Counted from the first letter of the stretch, positions 18,201 through 24,005 are shown. The stretch is DNA of 29,270 bases from an uncultured Candidatus Saccharibacteria bacterium (GCA_938017655.1 CALIJO010000041.1:1-29270); one strand, 5' to 3'. Notes: generated from the sequence alone by a model not told the origin. Numbers and translations: made by a program.

Positions 18201-18398
18201 AGTCTGTTCTGTTTCATGACTAGAATCATCATCTTCGACTTTTTCGGTTTCGGAAGAATTTTCAGTTGAATTAGAGGAATTGTCTGGGGCGGCGTAAGCA
18301 TTTAGGGAGGTTAAAGGAGAAAAGAGGGAAAACAAGGTAAAAAACAAGACAAAAATTGCCGTACTGAATTTTCCTCTATGGTTGGTTCCCTTGTTCAT
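15294..18398 (-). CDS. VirB6/TrbL-like polytopic channel protein of the type IV secretion-like system
   Basis: 1034 residues. A signal peptide (about 10-36, ending AYA) precedes an exported Ser/Thr/Glu-rich stretch (about 37-95). Then come about seven to eight membrane helices (about 150-400), including a Gly/Ala-rich pair and RQAVVILLTITSPIIFALYVL, which is typical of VirB6/TrbL-type proteins that form the inner-membrane pore. The last 600 residues are soluble, charged and probably helical, and are predicted to face the cytoplasm; I do not recognise that part. It is the first gene of the minus block and is divergent from the VirB2-like genes. Promoter TGATATAAT lies 26 nt before the ATG. Membrane architecture is sure, VirB6 assignment likely. 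Confidence 0.85.
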   Translation of the reverse strand: MNKGTNHRGKFSTAIFVLFFTLFSLFSPLTSLNAYAAPDNSSNSTENSSETEKVEDDDSSHETEQTKTQNQNSGTTTTETTSPENANSENQNELSCSEQIGILSFIVCPTTGLLAKGIDALYSTIETFLVIKPITSDNKSPIYIIWSYIRNVANILFIIFLLLIVYSQVTGLGFSNYNIKKMLPKLIIAAILVNFSYLICQVLVDISNIIGNALKSFLEGIATTAIQNQHPEAKLDEPLNIYDIFLAIAGGTSLTILGGVGIATAVAASGGLLSILFTLIPIVFAGFIAVVVGLITISLRQAVVILLTITSPIIFALYVLPNTHKYYLKWKSIFAQMLVFFPAFSFLFGVSKVLGYLFIFSSETPFGVIIGIAVQVLPIMFAVKMLSMSKSVLGDVNQALSGVSGKLNKTVSKEFSTAAELARANYQKRALEGKGGPLRPDMAISRIYMQNQAFREHRKKRAEEDQGLLIDEQILARQNNTPIIGYHKNGKPIYSKADPIKKNSEMLDEYRHRELKYRTENAGKRVENLMSNMGDYIDKYDYQNRELKNLAKRQTENFLEQKTVDHEIHNNDVASDKFYLNKMKEINEKYIDSHSENSAKRFNLTEAEIAKNDKEFQKYIVRAAGTSAWDYDPALNIKNPKHVIDAIDSVLGDISVDYDREYQASLNRRTTYYSRIHSGVLNNDFKKAINDADFERVIATMRVMAARGDYDKVLEGIIDLSDNGKIIAGTENANVLFKELMAFKDADPVLGRFGKFGNIETAAWSTGKRQDNRITFEQFATGKLKDLNGEEKTTKFNLIQALKGTSLIKAERTVFGEINNVSQKYGVDLFDATLSNVSSAALNFQSGGDQMYSLINMITGLDAADWNNADTRDDKVFELTQDPKKSSILETGLKKAITFLSKQKAANIISMKSDVFNGIMQLFTAKSFKDLTADESEIPTNPIEKQKYYEEKLAEAKDAAKEIFIKQIESSDARNVILSSQKSGAIAQMDNNVRALVFSDEHGNLAEKIKTMKNREEGRLEQDAKKYNHKKSSK

Positions 18399-18424
18399 AA
18401 AAAATAACTCAATTAATATTTGTT

Positions 18425-18433
18425 ATTATATCA
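18425..18433 (-). promoter_or_regulatory. Extended -10 promoter of the VirB6-like gene
   Basis: TGATATAAT on the minus strand (TATAAT at 18425-18430), giving a leader of about 19 nt. It lies back to back with the promoter of the first VirB2-like gene, so the 121-bp gap could coordinate both arms of the locus. Confidence 0.55.
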
Positions 18434-18504
18434 CATAACGGTAATGCCGTCAACATTGACCACTGAAACGACCGAATAATAAAAAGTAGAAAAATCTATA
18501 CTCA

Positions 18505-18513
18505 TGATATAAT
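18505..18513 (+). promoter_or_regulatory. Extended -10 promoter of the first VirB2-like gene
   Basis: TGATATAAT (TATAAT at 18508-18513), ending 6 nt before the ATG at 18520, so the message should be leaderless. No -35 match at 17 bp. Confidence 0.6.
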
Positions 18514-18519
18514 ATATGT

Positions 18520-19074
18520 ATGGAAAAGGTCAATCGACAGCTAGGTGTAAAATTTTTGAAGAATTTAGGGATTTTTTCTCTGATAGTGGCGGGATTTTTG
18601 GGGCTTACGATGAGTGATTCTGTGAATGCTTTAAGTTTGAATGATTTAGGGATTTCAAGCCGACAAGTTTTGACTCAGGTAGGTGCGGTGATTGATGGTG
18701 ATGTGGACAAAAGCTGTGAGGCAAACGTCTTCTTGGGATTTCGTCCTTGGTATAAAGGTTTAGCTACACGTGACGATAATAATAAGTGCGTGATTGGCAA
18801 GCCAGCTACCTCAAATAGTGGTACGACGAACTGGGCGCCTTTTGTTTGGGTAGTGGTAATGAATATTATTTATGATATTTCCCTAGTGGCGGGCCTAACT
18901 GCAACTGGGTTTATTATCTATGGTGGACTTTCCTATGTAATGAGTGAGGGTGATCCAAATAAGGCAGCGAAGGGTAAGAATATTATCCAAGGCGCAGTGA
19001 TTGGTTTAATTCTAACTATTTTTGCTTCAGTGATTACGAATACGATTATTGATGTAATTATTAGTGCAACCTAA
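18520..19074 (+). CDS. VirB2/TrbC-like pilin-type subunit 1
   Basis: 184 residues, the largest of seven related small proteins here. A signal peptide (about 16-38) precedes an exported region with two Cys (in KSCEAN and NNKCVIG) that may form a disulfide. Two membrane helices follow (about 112-140 and 155-183), separated by the family motif EGDPNKAAKGKN. This two-helix hairpin with a short basic loop is the layout of VirB2/TrbC pilins, which polymerise into the type IV secretion pilus. It leads a three-gene group (next ATG 8 nt away) and diverges from the VirB6-like gene. Family assignment is by layout and motif; assembly into a pilus is inferred. Confidence 0.82.
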   Translation: MEKVNRQLGVKFLKNLGIFSLIVAGFLGLTMSDSVNALSLNDLGISSRQVLTQVGAVIDGDVDKSCEANVFLGFRPWYKGLATRDDNNKCVIGKPATSNSGTTNWAPFVWVVVMNIIYDISLVAGLTATGFIIYGGLSYVMSEGDPNKAAKGKNIIQGAVIGLILTIFASVITNTIIDVIISAT

Positions 19075-19082
19075 GGAGTAAT

Positions 19083-19382
19083 ATGAAATATTTAGCAACA
19101 GTGGATCTAGAAAATATTGATTCCCTAAATGAAGGCTTGAGTAGATTGCCAAATAAGGATGGTAATTTTACACCAACCACAATTTTAAATTATATATATG
19201 CGTTAATTGGTTTAGTGGCGGTCTTTTATATTGTGCTGGCGGCGGTGAATTTTGCGACAGCGCATGGTGATGTGCAAAAGGTGACTAAGGCAAAAAATAC
19301 GATTATTTTTGCAGTGATTGGCTTGGTGATTGTGGTTTTAGCGGCGGCAGTGACAAATTTTGCATTAACGGCATTAAATTAA
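19083..19382 (+). CDS. VirB2-like two-helix subunit 2 (no signal peptide)
   Basis: 99 residues, the smallest member. It has two helices (about 32-58 and 70-97) and the loop HGDVQKVTKAKN matching its neighbours. Unlike the others it has no obvious signal peptide and no cysteines; the N-terminus is hydrophilic (DLENIDSLNEGLSRLPNKDG). AAGGAG lies 5 nt before the ATG. It may be a base or adaptor subunit rather than the main pilin, but that is a guess. Confidence 0.8.
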   Translation: MKYLATVDLENIDSLNEGLSRLPNKDGNFTPTTILNYIYALIGLVAVFYIVLAAVNFATAHGDVQKVTKAKNTIIFAVIGLVIVVLAAAVTNFALTALN

Positions 19383-19398
19383 TAAAAGAAGGCAGAAA

Positions 19399-19815
19399 AT
19401 GTTGAAAATGAAGATTTCGAAATTGTTAGTAAGTTTAGCACTTTTTGCTGGTCTATTTGGTTTAATTTTTAATAACCCTATCTCTGTGAGTGCGACCTCG
19501 CGAGAAGATTTTTACGGGGTGTGCGATGATGTTGAAGATGAAGATGTGAAAAAACTTGCAGGCTGTACGGAAGCTAGTAGTAAGAATAAAAATGTAGTAG
19601 ATATTATCCAAAGTGGCGTGAATGTAGTGATTTCCTTGGTGGGAATGCTCGCAGCGTTTTCGATTATTTATGGTGGCTTTACTTATATGACGGCACAATC
19701 GGATGCGGCGAAAATTAAGCGTGGCAAAGATATGGTGCTCTATGCTGTAGTAGCATTAGTAGTAGCTTTCTTGGCTTACGGTATTGTACTGTTTGTGACG
19801 AGAAATCTGAAATAA
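19399..19815 (+). CDS. VirB2-like pilin-type subunit 3
   Basis: 138 residues. A signal peptide (about 8-32, ending VSA) precedes a short exported region with two Cys (in GVCDDV and AGCTEA), then two helices (about 67-90 and 107-133) around the loop QSDAAKIKRGKD. The usual Gly before Asp is Ser here. Gap of 16 nt from the previous gene, with GAAGG as ribosome binding site. An in-frame ATG three codons later is an alternative start. No terminator is seen before the next promoter. Confidence 0.82.
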   Translation: MLKMKISKLLVSLALFAGLFGLIFNNPISVSATSREDFYGVCDDVEDEDVKKLAGCTEASSKNKNVVDIIQSGVNVVISLVGMLAAFSIIYGGFTYMTAQSDAAKIKRGKDMVLYAVVALVVAFLAYGIVLFVTRNLK

Positions 19816-19862
19816 TTACAGATTGATTCTAGAGAGAAATATTTTTGTTTTTACAGAAGATA

Positions 19863-19871
19863 TGTTATAAT
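19863..19871 (+). promoter_or_regulatory. Extended -10 promoter of VirB2-like subunit 4
   Basis: TGTTATAAT (TATAAT at 19866-19871). Unlike several neighbours it leaves a leader of about 22 nt with AAAGGA in front of the ATG at 19900, so this gene has its own ordinary transcript. Confidence 0.65.
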
Positions 19872-19899
19872 TTTGGTAAATTAATATTAAAGGAATAAT

Positions 19900-20310
19900 A
19901 TGAAAATTTCGAATAAACTAAAAGCTTTGGCAATGGGTGGCACGAGCGTAGTTGCAGTTCTGGGTAACTCCGTCAATACTTTTGCTGGTAAGGTAAAATG
20001 TCCTGATGGTTCGGATGCTGGCGCAAATGGTTTGGCTGGCTGTAGCAAACTAAATGAAAACAGTGCAAATAAGAATGACTTAATGGAACAAGCCAATACT
20101 ATTATTAATGTAATTATTGGTGTGATTGCCTTTGTGGCTGTAGCTTTTATTATCTTCGGTGGTGTACAATATACAACTTCTGCTGGTGATCCAGGTAAGG
20201 TGAAAAAAGCTAAGGATACTATTCTCTACGGTATTATCGGTCTCGTGGTTTCCATGCTTGCTTACTCAATCGTGAACTTCGTGCTTGCTAACGTTTTTAA
20301 GGTTAGTTAG
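19900..20310 (+). CDS. VirB2-like pilin-type subunit 4, separately transcribed
   Basis: 136 residues. Signal peptide about 9-28 (ending TFA), an exported Cys pair (KCPDG and AGCSKL, 15 residues apart), then two helices around AGDPGKVKKAKD. It has both its own extended -10 promoter and its own strong terminator (20314-20338), which is unique in this cluster and would let it be made at a different, perhaps much higher, level. That fits a major pilin with the rest as minor subunits, but expression data are needed. Codon use is richer in C-ending codons (GGC, ATC, CTC) than its neighbours, consistent with high expression. Confidence 0.85.
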   Translation: MKISNKLKALAMGGTSVVAVLGNSVNTFAGKVKCPDGSDAGANGLAGCSKLNENSANKNDLMEQANTIINVIIGVIAFVAVAFIIFGGVQYTTSAGDPGKVKKAKDTILYGIIGLVVSMLAYSIVNFVLANVFKVS

Positions 20311-20313
20311 TGA

Positions 20314-20339
20314 AAATACCCCTTATGGGGGTATTTTTA
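20314..20339 (+). terminator. Strong hairpin terminator after VirB2-like subunit 4
   Basis: AAATACCCC, short TTAT(G) loop, GGGGTATTT followed by T residues, starting 3 nt after the TAG stop. Nine base pairs in the stem. Confidence 0.85.
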
Positions 20340-20365
20340 AGATTTAATTTTAGAGAAAAGAGTAA

Positions 20366-20875
20366 ATGAAAAAGAATTTAAAAAAATTTCTAGCTGTATT
20401 TATCTTAGCTGGGTTGTTTGCGGGCGGAGCCTTAAGTAGTTCGGTATTTGCTGAACCATCAAAATCGGCCGCAGGTAGCACTAGTGCTAATAGTTCTAGT
20501 AGTTCTGATTCTGGTGAATCTGCTGGTATTTGTCCTCCAGGGTCAAAAAATCCTGGAGCAACGAATATTGCGGCATGTAATATTAATCCTAGTCATAATA
20601 AAGATGATTTGATTAGTGATGTAAATAAAATCATAAATGTTGTGCTTGGTGTACTTGGCGTAGTGGCGGTGGGGGTGATAATTTATGGTGGTTTCCTCTT
20701 TCTAACTGCTCAGGGTGATCCAGGTAGAATTAAGAAGGGTAAAGATTCAATTACTTGGGGTGTTATCGGTTTGATAATTGCGCTATTATCTTGGTCAATT
20801 ATTAACTTTGTTTTAACTACCACGATGAGTACTCGAACAGCCCAGAATAGCACAACAACAACTATAACGCTATGA
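20366..20875 (+). CDS. VirB2-like pilin-type subunit 5
   Basis: 169 residues. Signal peptide about 7-30 (ending VFA), a Ser-rich exported segment (31-55), a Cys pair (ICPPG and AACNIN), then two helices around QGDPGRIKKGKD, and a Thr/Ser-rich tail (TAQNSTTTT). The end overlaps the next start by four bases (ATGA at 20872), so both proteins are translationally coupled. It stops with TGA, supporting the standard code. No clear promoter is seen after the preceding terminator; some read-through or a weak promoter in 20340-20365 must drive it. Confidence 0.85.
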   Translation: MKKNLKKFLAVFILAGLFAGGALSSSVFAEPSKSAAGSTSANSSSSSDSGESAGICPPGSKNPGATNIAACNINPSHNKDDLISDVNKIINVVLGVLGVVAVGVIIYGGFLFLTAQGDPGRIKKGKDSITWGVIGLIIALLSWSIINFVLTTTMSTRTAQNSTTTTITL

Positions 20876-21279
20876 TTAAGATTAGTTTAAGAAATATAAT
20901 CTATTCCCTGCTATTTATCACTTGTTTGGTGTTTGCGAGTTTAGTGAAGCCGGTTTCGGCTTTTACTTGCCCAGAAAAAACTATTCGCGAGAATGAGCCA
21001 GTATCGGCACTTTCAGAATGTAATGTAGAGAAAACTGAAGGCGAAAAATCTTTAATGTCTAATGTGAATATGTTGATTAATGTATTTACTTCAGTAATGG
21101 GATTTTTAGCAGTAGCTATGATAATTTATGGTGGATTTATGTTGCTGACGGCCCAGGGTGATCCAGCAAGAATTAAGCGCGGTAAGGATGTAGTGCTTTA
21201 TTCAGTTATTGGTTTAATCTTAGTGGTGTTAGCTTATGCGATTGTAAACTTCGTCATGAATAGTGGAATAAAAATTTAA
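20872..21279 (+). CDS. VirB2-like pilin-type subunit 6
   Basis: 135 residues. Signal peptide about 8-32 (ending VSA), an exported Cys pair (FTCPEK and SECNVE), two helices around QGDPARIKRGKD. It is closest to subunit 5 in the loop and second helix, suggesting a recent duplication of that pair. It begins inside the last codons of subunit 5 and is followed by a terminator at 21291-21322. Confidence 0.85.
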   Translation: MIKISLRNIIYSLLFITCLVFASLVKPVSAFTCPEKTIRENEPVSALSECNVEKTEGEKSLMSNVNMLINVFTSVMGFLAVAMIIYGGFMLLTAQGDPARIKRGKDVVLYSVIGLILVVLAYAIVNFVMNSGIKI

Positions 21280-21290
21280 GATAAATTCCT

Positions 21291-21322
21291 AAAAAAGACC
21301 TCGATACTCGGGGTCTTTTTTT
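21291..21322 (+). terminator. Terminator closing the VirB2-like cluster
   Basis: Eight-pair GC-containing stem (GACCTCGA / TCGGGGTC, loop TAC, one T-G pair) extended by A/T pairs and followed by seven T. Confidence 0.85.
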
Positions 21323-21440
21323 ATACTTTGATTGTCGGGTGATTTTTTGAGTTTAGATTTTTGGTTAAATTTAATTTATATTTAATTCCCTCATGCTTGC
21401 AGTATTTGGGAAACGGCATATATTGAAGTTAGTGGATTCG

Positions 21441-21477
21441 AAAAAAATATACCGAATTCACGGTATATTTAATTTTT
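21441..21477. terminator. Bidirectional hairpin downstream of hsp20
   Basis: AATATACCG (21446-21454), loop AATTCA, CGGTATATT (21461-21469), with seven A before it and a T-rich tail after it. It lies 18 nt past the hsp20 stop and should end hsp20 transcription on the minus strand. The stretch 21323-21440 between the two terminators holds nothing I can identify. Confidence 0.75.
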
Positions 21478-21487
21478 AGACAATGAG

Positions 21488-21985
21488 TTATGCGATTGGG
21501 ATGCGGATAGGTGCTTCGGTCTTTTCTTTTTCAAAAGAAATGGTGAGCACGCCGTCTTTTAATTCTGCTTTTACGCTACCTTCGTCTTCGCGAACTTGGA
21601 CTGGAAGGGCGATTGTACGAGAAAATTCTCCCCAATAACACTCTTGAATGTGCCAACGAGTGGTCTGTTCATCTTCGCCGCCACTAAGGACGCCGGAGAT
21701 GGTCAAGATATTGTCAGAAATGGTAACATCGAGGTCCCCTTTGGAGATGCCTGCGGTGCGAGCTTTGACAACTAACTTGTCGGCAGTTTCATATACATCC
21801 ACTGCTAATTGTCCTGGAAAATCACCAGGTTCTTCTTCCCACGCCTCTGGATCTTCTTCTGCTGGAAGTGGACTCGGTTGTTCTTCTAGAGCTGAAACTG
21901 GTTCAGAGTCTGGGCCATCATTATCCAGGAAAGCGGCCGCGAGTTCATCTTCCATAAGCATGTCTTCGTCATTAGTACGAGCCAT
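21488..21985 (-). CDS. Small heat-shock protein (Hsp20 / alpha-crystallin family)
   Basis: 165 residues. The alpha-crystallin domain spans about 58-155: it begins LAVDVYETADKLVVKARTAG, contains DLDVTISDNILTISG and ends in the hallmark ELKDGVLTISF. A C-terminal IxI-type motif (IRIPI) follows. Such proteins are ATP-independent cytoplasmic chaperones that hold unfolding proteins. The first 50 residues are strongly acidic (many Glu, Asp, Pro), longer and more charged than usual. A GGAGG 10 nt before the ATG and a divergent promoter reaching into comF drive it. No CIRCE element (HrcA site) is visible. Confidence 0.93.
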   Translation of the reverse strand: MARTNDEDMLMEDELAAAFLDNDGPDSEPVSALEEQPSPLPAEEDPEAWEEEPGDFPGQLAVDVYETADKLVVKARTAGISKGDLDVTISDNILTISGVLSGGEDEQTTRWHIQECYWGEFSRTIALPVQVREDEGSVKAELKDGVLTISFEKEKTEAPIRIPIA

Positions 21986-22022
21986 TGCTTGTATTCCTCC
22001 ACATTAACTATTGTTCTTAATT

Positions 22023-22051
22023 ATTATAAGAGTGGTTATGTTAAAAATCAA
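22023..22051 (-). promoter_or_regulatory. hsp20 promoter, overlapping the comF start
   Basis: On the minus strand TTGATT (22046-22051), a 17-bp spacer and TATAAT (22023-22028). The -35 box lies inside the first codons of the divergent comF gene (ATG 22038), so the two genes cannot be transcribed fully independently. Confidence 0.6.
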
Positions 22052-22892
22052 GAGTAAACAGCTTTATCGTGTAAAAATTACAATAGAAAAATTTATTTTA
22101 GATATGGTTTTGCCAAATAGATGTGTGCGATGCCAGAGAGAGGGCGGGATTTTTTGTGACCGTTGTAAAAAATATATAAACATAACTAATTCAGGTTATG
22201 TGATGGAGGGTGTATATGGATTTAAGAAATTATTGGTAGCAGGATTGAAGGAGGGGTGGTTTGAGAGGATGGTGCGAGATTATAAATATAAGGGGAGGCG
22301 AGATTATGGAGAATTTTTGGCGGAGAAACTAAGTGAGGTGATTTTTGGTGAAGTTAAGAGGATGAAGCTTGATAACAGGTCGAGTGAAGTTGAGAGAATA
22401 AAGCTTGATGATAGATCGAGTGAAGTTAAGAGAATGAAACTTGATGATAGGTTGAGTGGTAGGTCGGGTGATGTACCGGTTGAGGTATCAGGAATGATGG
22501 ATGTTGAGATGCAAGAAATTCGAAAAATTGTTTTAATTCCCTTGCCGACGATTCGAAAACATATTCGAGAGAGAGGATTCGATCATACTTTAAGATTATG
22601 TTTTGAGCTGGAGAATTTTTTACAGAAAAGATTAGATGATTTTGGAATAAGTGTGGAATATCAGAGTCTTTTAGCTAGAAAAAATAAGACGGTGCAGGTG
22701 GGTAAAGAGAAAAAAGAACGTATGAAGCAAGCGGAAAAGGCATACGGAATTCGGGAAGGGATAAAAATTGAGAATAAGACGCTCTATATATTGGTGGATG
22801 ATGTGACGACTACGGGTGCTTCCCTTGCGGCGGCGAAAAAAATACTGCAGACCGATCGAGTATGGGCTGCAGTATTAATGAAAGAACGTTGA
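22038..22892 (+). CDS. comF: ComF-family protein (phosphoribosyltransferase fold)
   Basis: 284 residues from ATG 22038; a TTG at 22011 in the same frame would add nine residues but has no support. An N-terminal zinc-binding motif (CVRC...FCDRC) is followed by the C-terminal phosphoribosyltransferase fold with KHIRERGFDHT, LLARKNKTVQVGK and the PRPP loop YILVDDVTTTGASL. ComF proteins take part in DNA uptake during natural transformation, probably at the cytoplasmic side. An unusual insertion (about 105-155) contains three tandem 12-residue units (EVKRMKLDNRSS type) from a 36-bp repeat at 22350-22457. The TGA stop abuts the converging VirB2-like gene exactly. Confidence 0.92.
   Translation: MLKIKSKQLYRVKITIEKFILDMVLPNRCVRCQREGGIFCDRCKKYINITNSGYVMEGVYGFKKLLVAGLKEGWFERMVRDYKYKGRRDYGEFLAEKLSEVIFGEVKRMKLDNRSSEVERIKLDDRSSEVKRMKLDDRLSGRSGDVPVEVSGMMDVEMQEIRKIVLIPLPTIRKHIRERGFDHTLRLCFELENFLQKRLDDFGISVEYQSLLARKNKTVQVGKEKKERMKQAEKAYGIREGIKIENKTLYILVDDVTTTGASLAAAKKILQTDRVWAAVLMKER
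22350..22457. repeat. Three-copy 36-bp tandem repeat within comF
   Basis: Three 36-bp units in frame, each encoding E-V-(K/E)-R-(M/I)-K-L-D-(D/N)-R-(S/L)-S. The copies have diverged at several bases. The insertion lies between the zinc finger region and the PRPP-binding fold. Confidence 0.9.
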
Positions 22893-23285
22893 TTAGTTGG
22901 TAGTACCGACACCGATCACGGAATTGAGTACGAAATTGACGATGGCGTAAGCGAGAAGCGAGATAATGAGGCCGATGATGGCATAGAGTACGGTGTTTTT
23001 GGCATCTGTAACCTTTTTAGAGTCACCACCAGAAAGAATATAGCGGAGACCACCGTAAACTAGCATAATAACTGAGATGAGGCCGACAATGAGTAATACG
23101 GTATTAGTGATGCGGCTGAAAACACCATTGTCGCCGATGAGTTCAGTAGGCATACCTTCAGCACGGGCAGCATTTGCACCTTCTTGGACACTAGTAGCAG
23201 AAACTAGGAGGTGGCTAGAAAAAAGGCAGGCAAAGGCGCCGAGGCCGGTAAAAGTTTGTGTAATAATTTTGGTAATTTTTTTCAT
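22893..23285 (-). CDS. VirB2-like pilin-type subunit 7, separate from the cluster
   Basis: 130 residues. A signal peptide (about 7-31, ending VSA) is followed by a short exported part without a Cys pair, and two helices around GGDSKKVTDAKN, then VLYAIIGLIISLLAYAIVNFVL, which is nearly the same second helix as in subunits 4 and 6. It is encoded on the opposite strand 1.6 kb beyond the main cluster, tail to tail with comF with no gap and no terminator between. An extended -10 (TGTTAAAAT, TAAAAT at 23322-23327 on the minus strand) lies 36 nt upstream. The lack of the Cys pair groups it with subunit 2 as a possible minor subunit. Confidence 0.82.
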   Translation of the reverse strand: MKKITKIITQTFTGLGAFACLFSSHLLVSATSVQEGANAARAEGMPTELIGDNGVFSRITNTVLLIVGLISVIMLVYGGLRYILSGGDSKKVTDAKNTVLYAIIGLIISLLAYAIVNFVLNSVIGVGTTN

Positions 23286-23379
23286 GAAATATAGAATCTC
23301 GCGGTTAAATTCAACAATATTATTTTAACACAGATATGCGAAAAAGTAACGAAAAGTCTGGATTAACATCTCAAGTGTT

Positions 23380-23405
23380 GCGCTTGAGGGGCTAGAGTAG
23401 TTAGT
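23380..23405 (+). repeat. Direct repeat copy 1, upstream of tRNA-Ser(GCU)
   Basis: GCGCTTGAGGGGCTAGAGTA and six further bases, repeated at 23786-23812 with three base changes and a short gap. The rest of 23286-23484 shows no gene. Confidence 0.6.
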
Positions 23406-23484
23406 GGGGTTAATAGAGATATTTGAGGAATATTTGGAAAAACTATTAGAGATGTGATGAATTTATGATAAGATAGAGGTAGAC

Positions 23485-23577
23485 GGAGAGTTACCCAAGT
23501 GGCTGAAGGGGGCGGTTTGCTAAATCGCTAGTGTGGGGAGACCTGCAGCGGGAGTTCGAATCTCCCACTCTCCGCCA
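23485..23577 (+). tRNA. tRNA-Ser (anticodon GCU)
   Basis: 93 nt including an encoded CCA. Acceptor GGAGAGT pairs with ACTCTCC, discriminator G as usual for tRNA-Ser. D arm closed by CCC/GGG, anticodon stem GCGGT/ATCGC with loop TTGCTAA giving anticodon GCU (Ser, AGC/AGU), a long variable arm (class II) and a T arm GGGAG-TTCGAAT-CTCCC. An extended -10 TGATAAGAT (TAAGAT 23469-23474) lies 10 nt upstream, so the 5' leader is only a few nucleotides. Its 3' end is repeated twice downstream. Confidence 0.95.
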
Positions 23578-23595
23578 TAAATGTCGGATCGTGAT

Positions 23596-23618
23596 AGACT
23601 CTAAAGAGTCTATTTTTT
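23596..23618 (+). terminator. Terminator of tRNA-Ser(GCU)
   Basis: AGACTCTAAAGAGTCT hairpin followed by a T run. The identical 16-nt hairpin ends the tRNA-Ser(CGA) gene at 25689-25704. Confidence 0.75.
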
Positions 23619-23701
23619 AAGATAAATCTTAAAAGAGATTTTCTGTCTTCTGCGTCGTCGTCTCAAAAATGCAAGCACTTTTTCGAACTCCTCCTAGAAG
23701 G

Positions 23702-23730
23702 CGAATCTCCCACTCTCCGCCATTACATGT
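23702..23730 (+). repeat. Displaced 3' end of tRNA-Ser(GCU), att-like copy 2
   Basis: The last 22 bp of the tRNA region (23557-23578: half of the T loop, T stem, acceptor strand, CCA and one more base) recur exactly at 23702-23723 with no tRNA body before them. The break falls within the T loop, a normal crossover zone for tyrosine integrases. The following 7 bp, together with the preceding acceptor part, match copy 3. No gene is visible in 23578-23829. Confidence 0.8.
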
Positions 23731-23740
23731 CGTCGATTGG

Positions 23741-23764
23741 AAAGACCCTCGAAAGGGTCTTTTA
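23741..23764 (+). terminator. Terminator after att-like copy 2
   Basis: AAAGACCC TCGA-loop GGGTCTTT hairpin followed by T residues. Its position relative to the partial tRNA end mirrors that of the terminators after the complete tRNA-Ser genes, as if it once ended a tRNA-Ser transcript. Confidence 0.8.
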
Positions 23765-23785
23765 TTATTCTAAAAATTCTTTTTA

Positions 23786-23812
23786 GCACTTGAGGGGTTA
23801 GAATAGATTAGT
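23786..23812 (+). repeat. Direct repeat copy 2, upstream of the Fic antitoxin
   Basis: GCACTTGAGGGGTTAGAATA plus following bases, an imperfect copy of 23380-23405. It lies directly upstream of the promoter of the antitoxin gene. Confidence 0.6.
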
Positions 23813-23820
23813 TGGTCTTG

Positions 23821-23829
23821 TGGTATAAT
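23821..23829 (+). promoter_or_regulatory. Extended -10 promoter of the antitoxin-fic pair
   Basis: TGGTATAAT (TATAAT at 23824-23829) ends 6 nt before the ATG at 23836, again implying a leaderless message. An in-frame ATG at 23830 lies too close to the -10 box to be transcribed. Confidence 0.6.
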
Positions 23830-23835
23830 ATGAAT

Positions 23836-23997
23836 ATGAGTAAAAACGAAGAAATCTTAAGTTTTGTAGATTCAAGCCTCAGGCTAGAGGGCATGAGGCT
23901 TTCTTCGCGTGAAAAACAGACAATCATGAACTGTTTAACTGGCAAAACTAGCTTTGATGATGCCATTTCTAGAGCTTTTGCTAAACATAGGAAGTAA
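23836..23997 (+). CDS. VbhA-like antitoxin of a class I Fic system
   Basis: 53 residues from ATG 23836. It contains SLRLEG at residues 14-19, an exact match to the inhibitory motif (S/T)xxxE(G/N) of Fic antitoxins, whose Glu blocks ATP binding in the Fic active site. The rest (SSREKQTIMNCLTGKTSFDDAISRA) resembles VbhA antitoxins, which fold as a small helical bundle clamped on the toxin. The frame extends upstream to a TTG at 23812, but that runs through the -10 box. The toxin gene follows 8 nt downstream. Confident because motif, size and position all agree. Confidence 0.87.
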   Translation: MSKNEEILSFVDSSLRLEGMRLSSREKQTIMNCLTGKTSFDDAISRAFAKHRK

Positions 23998-24005
23998 ACC
24001 ACCTA

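Noticed and set aside
21986..22037. CIRCE (HrcA) operator in front of hsp20
   Set aside because: No TTAGCACTC-N9-GAGTGCTAA inverted repeat is present; only an ordinary promoter is visible.
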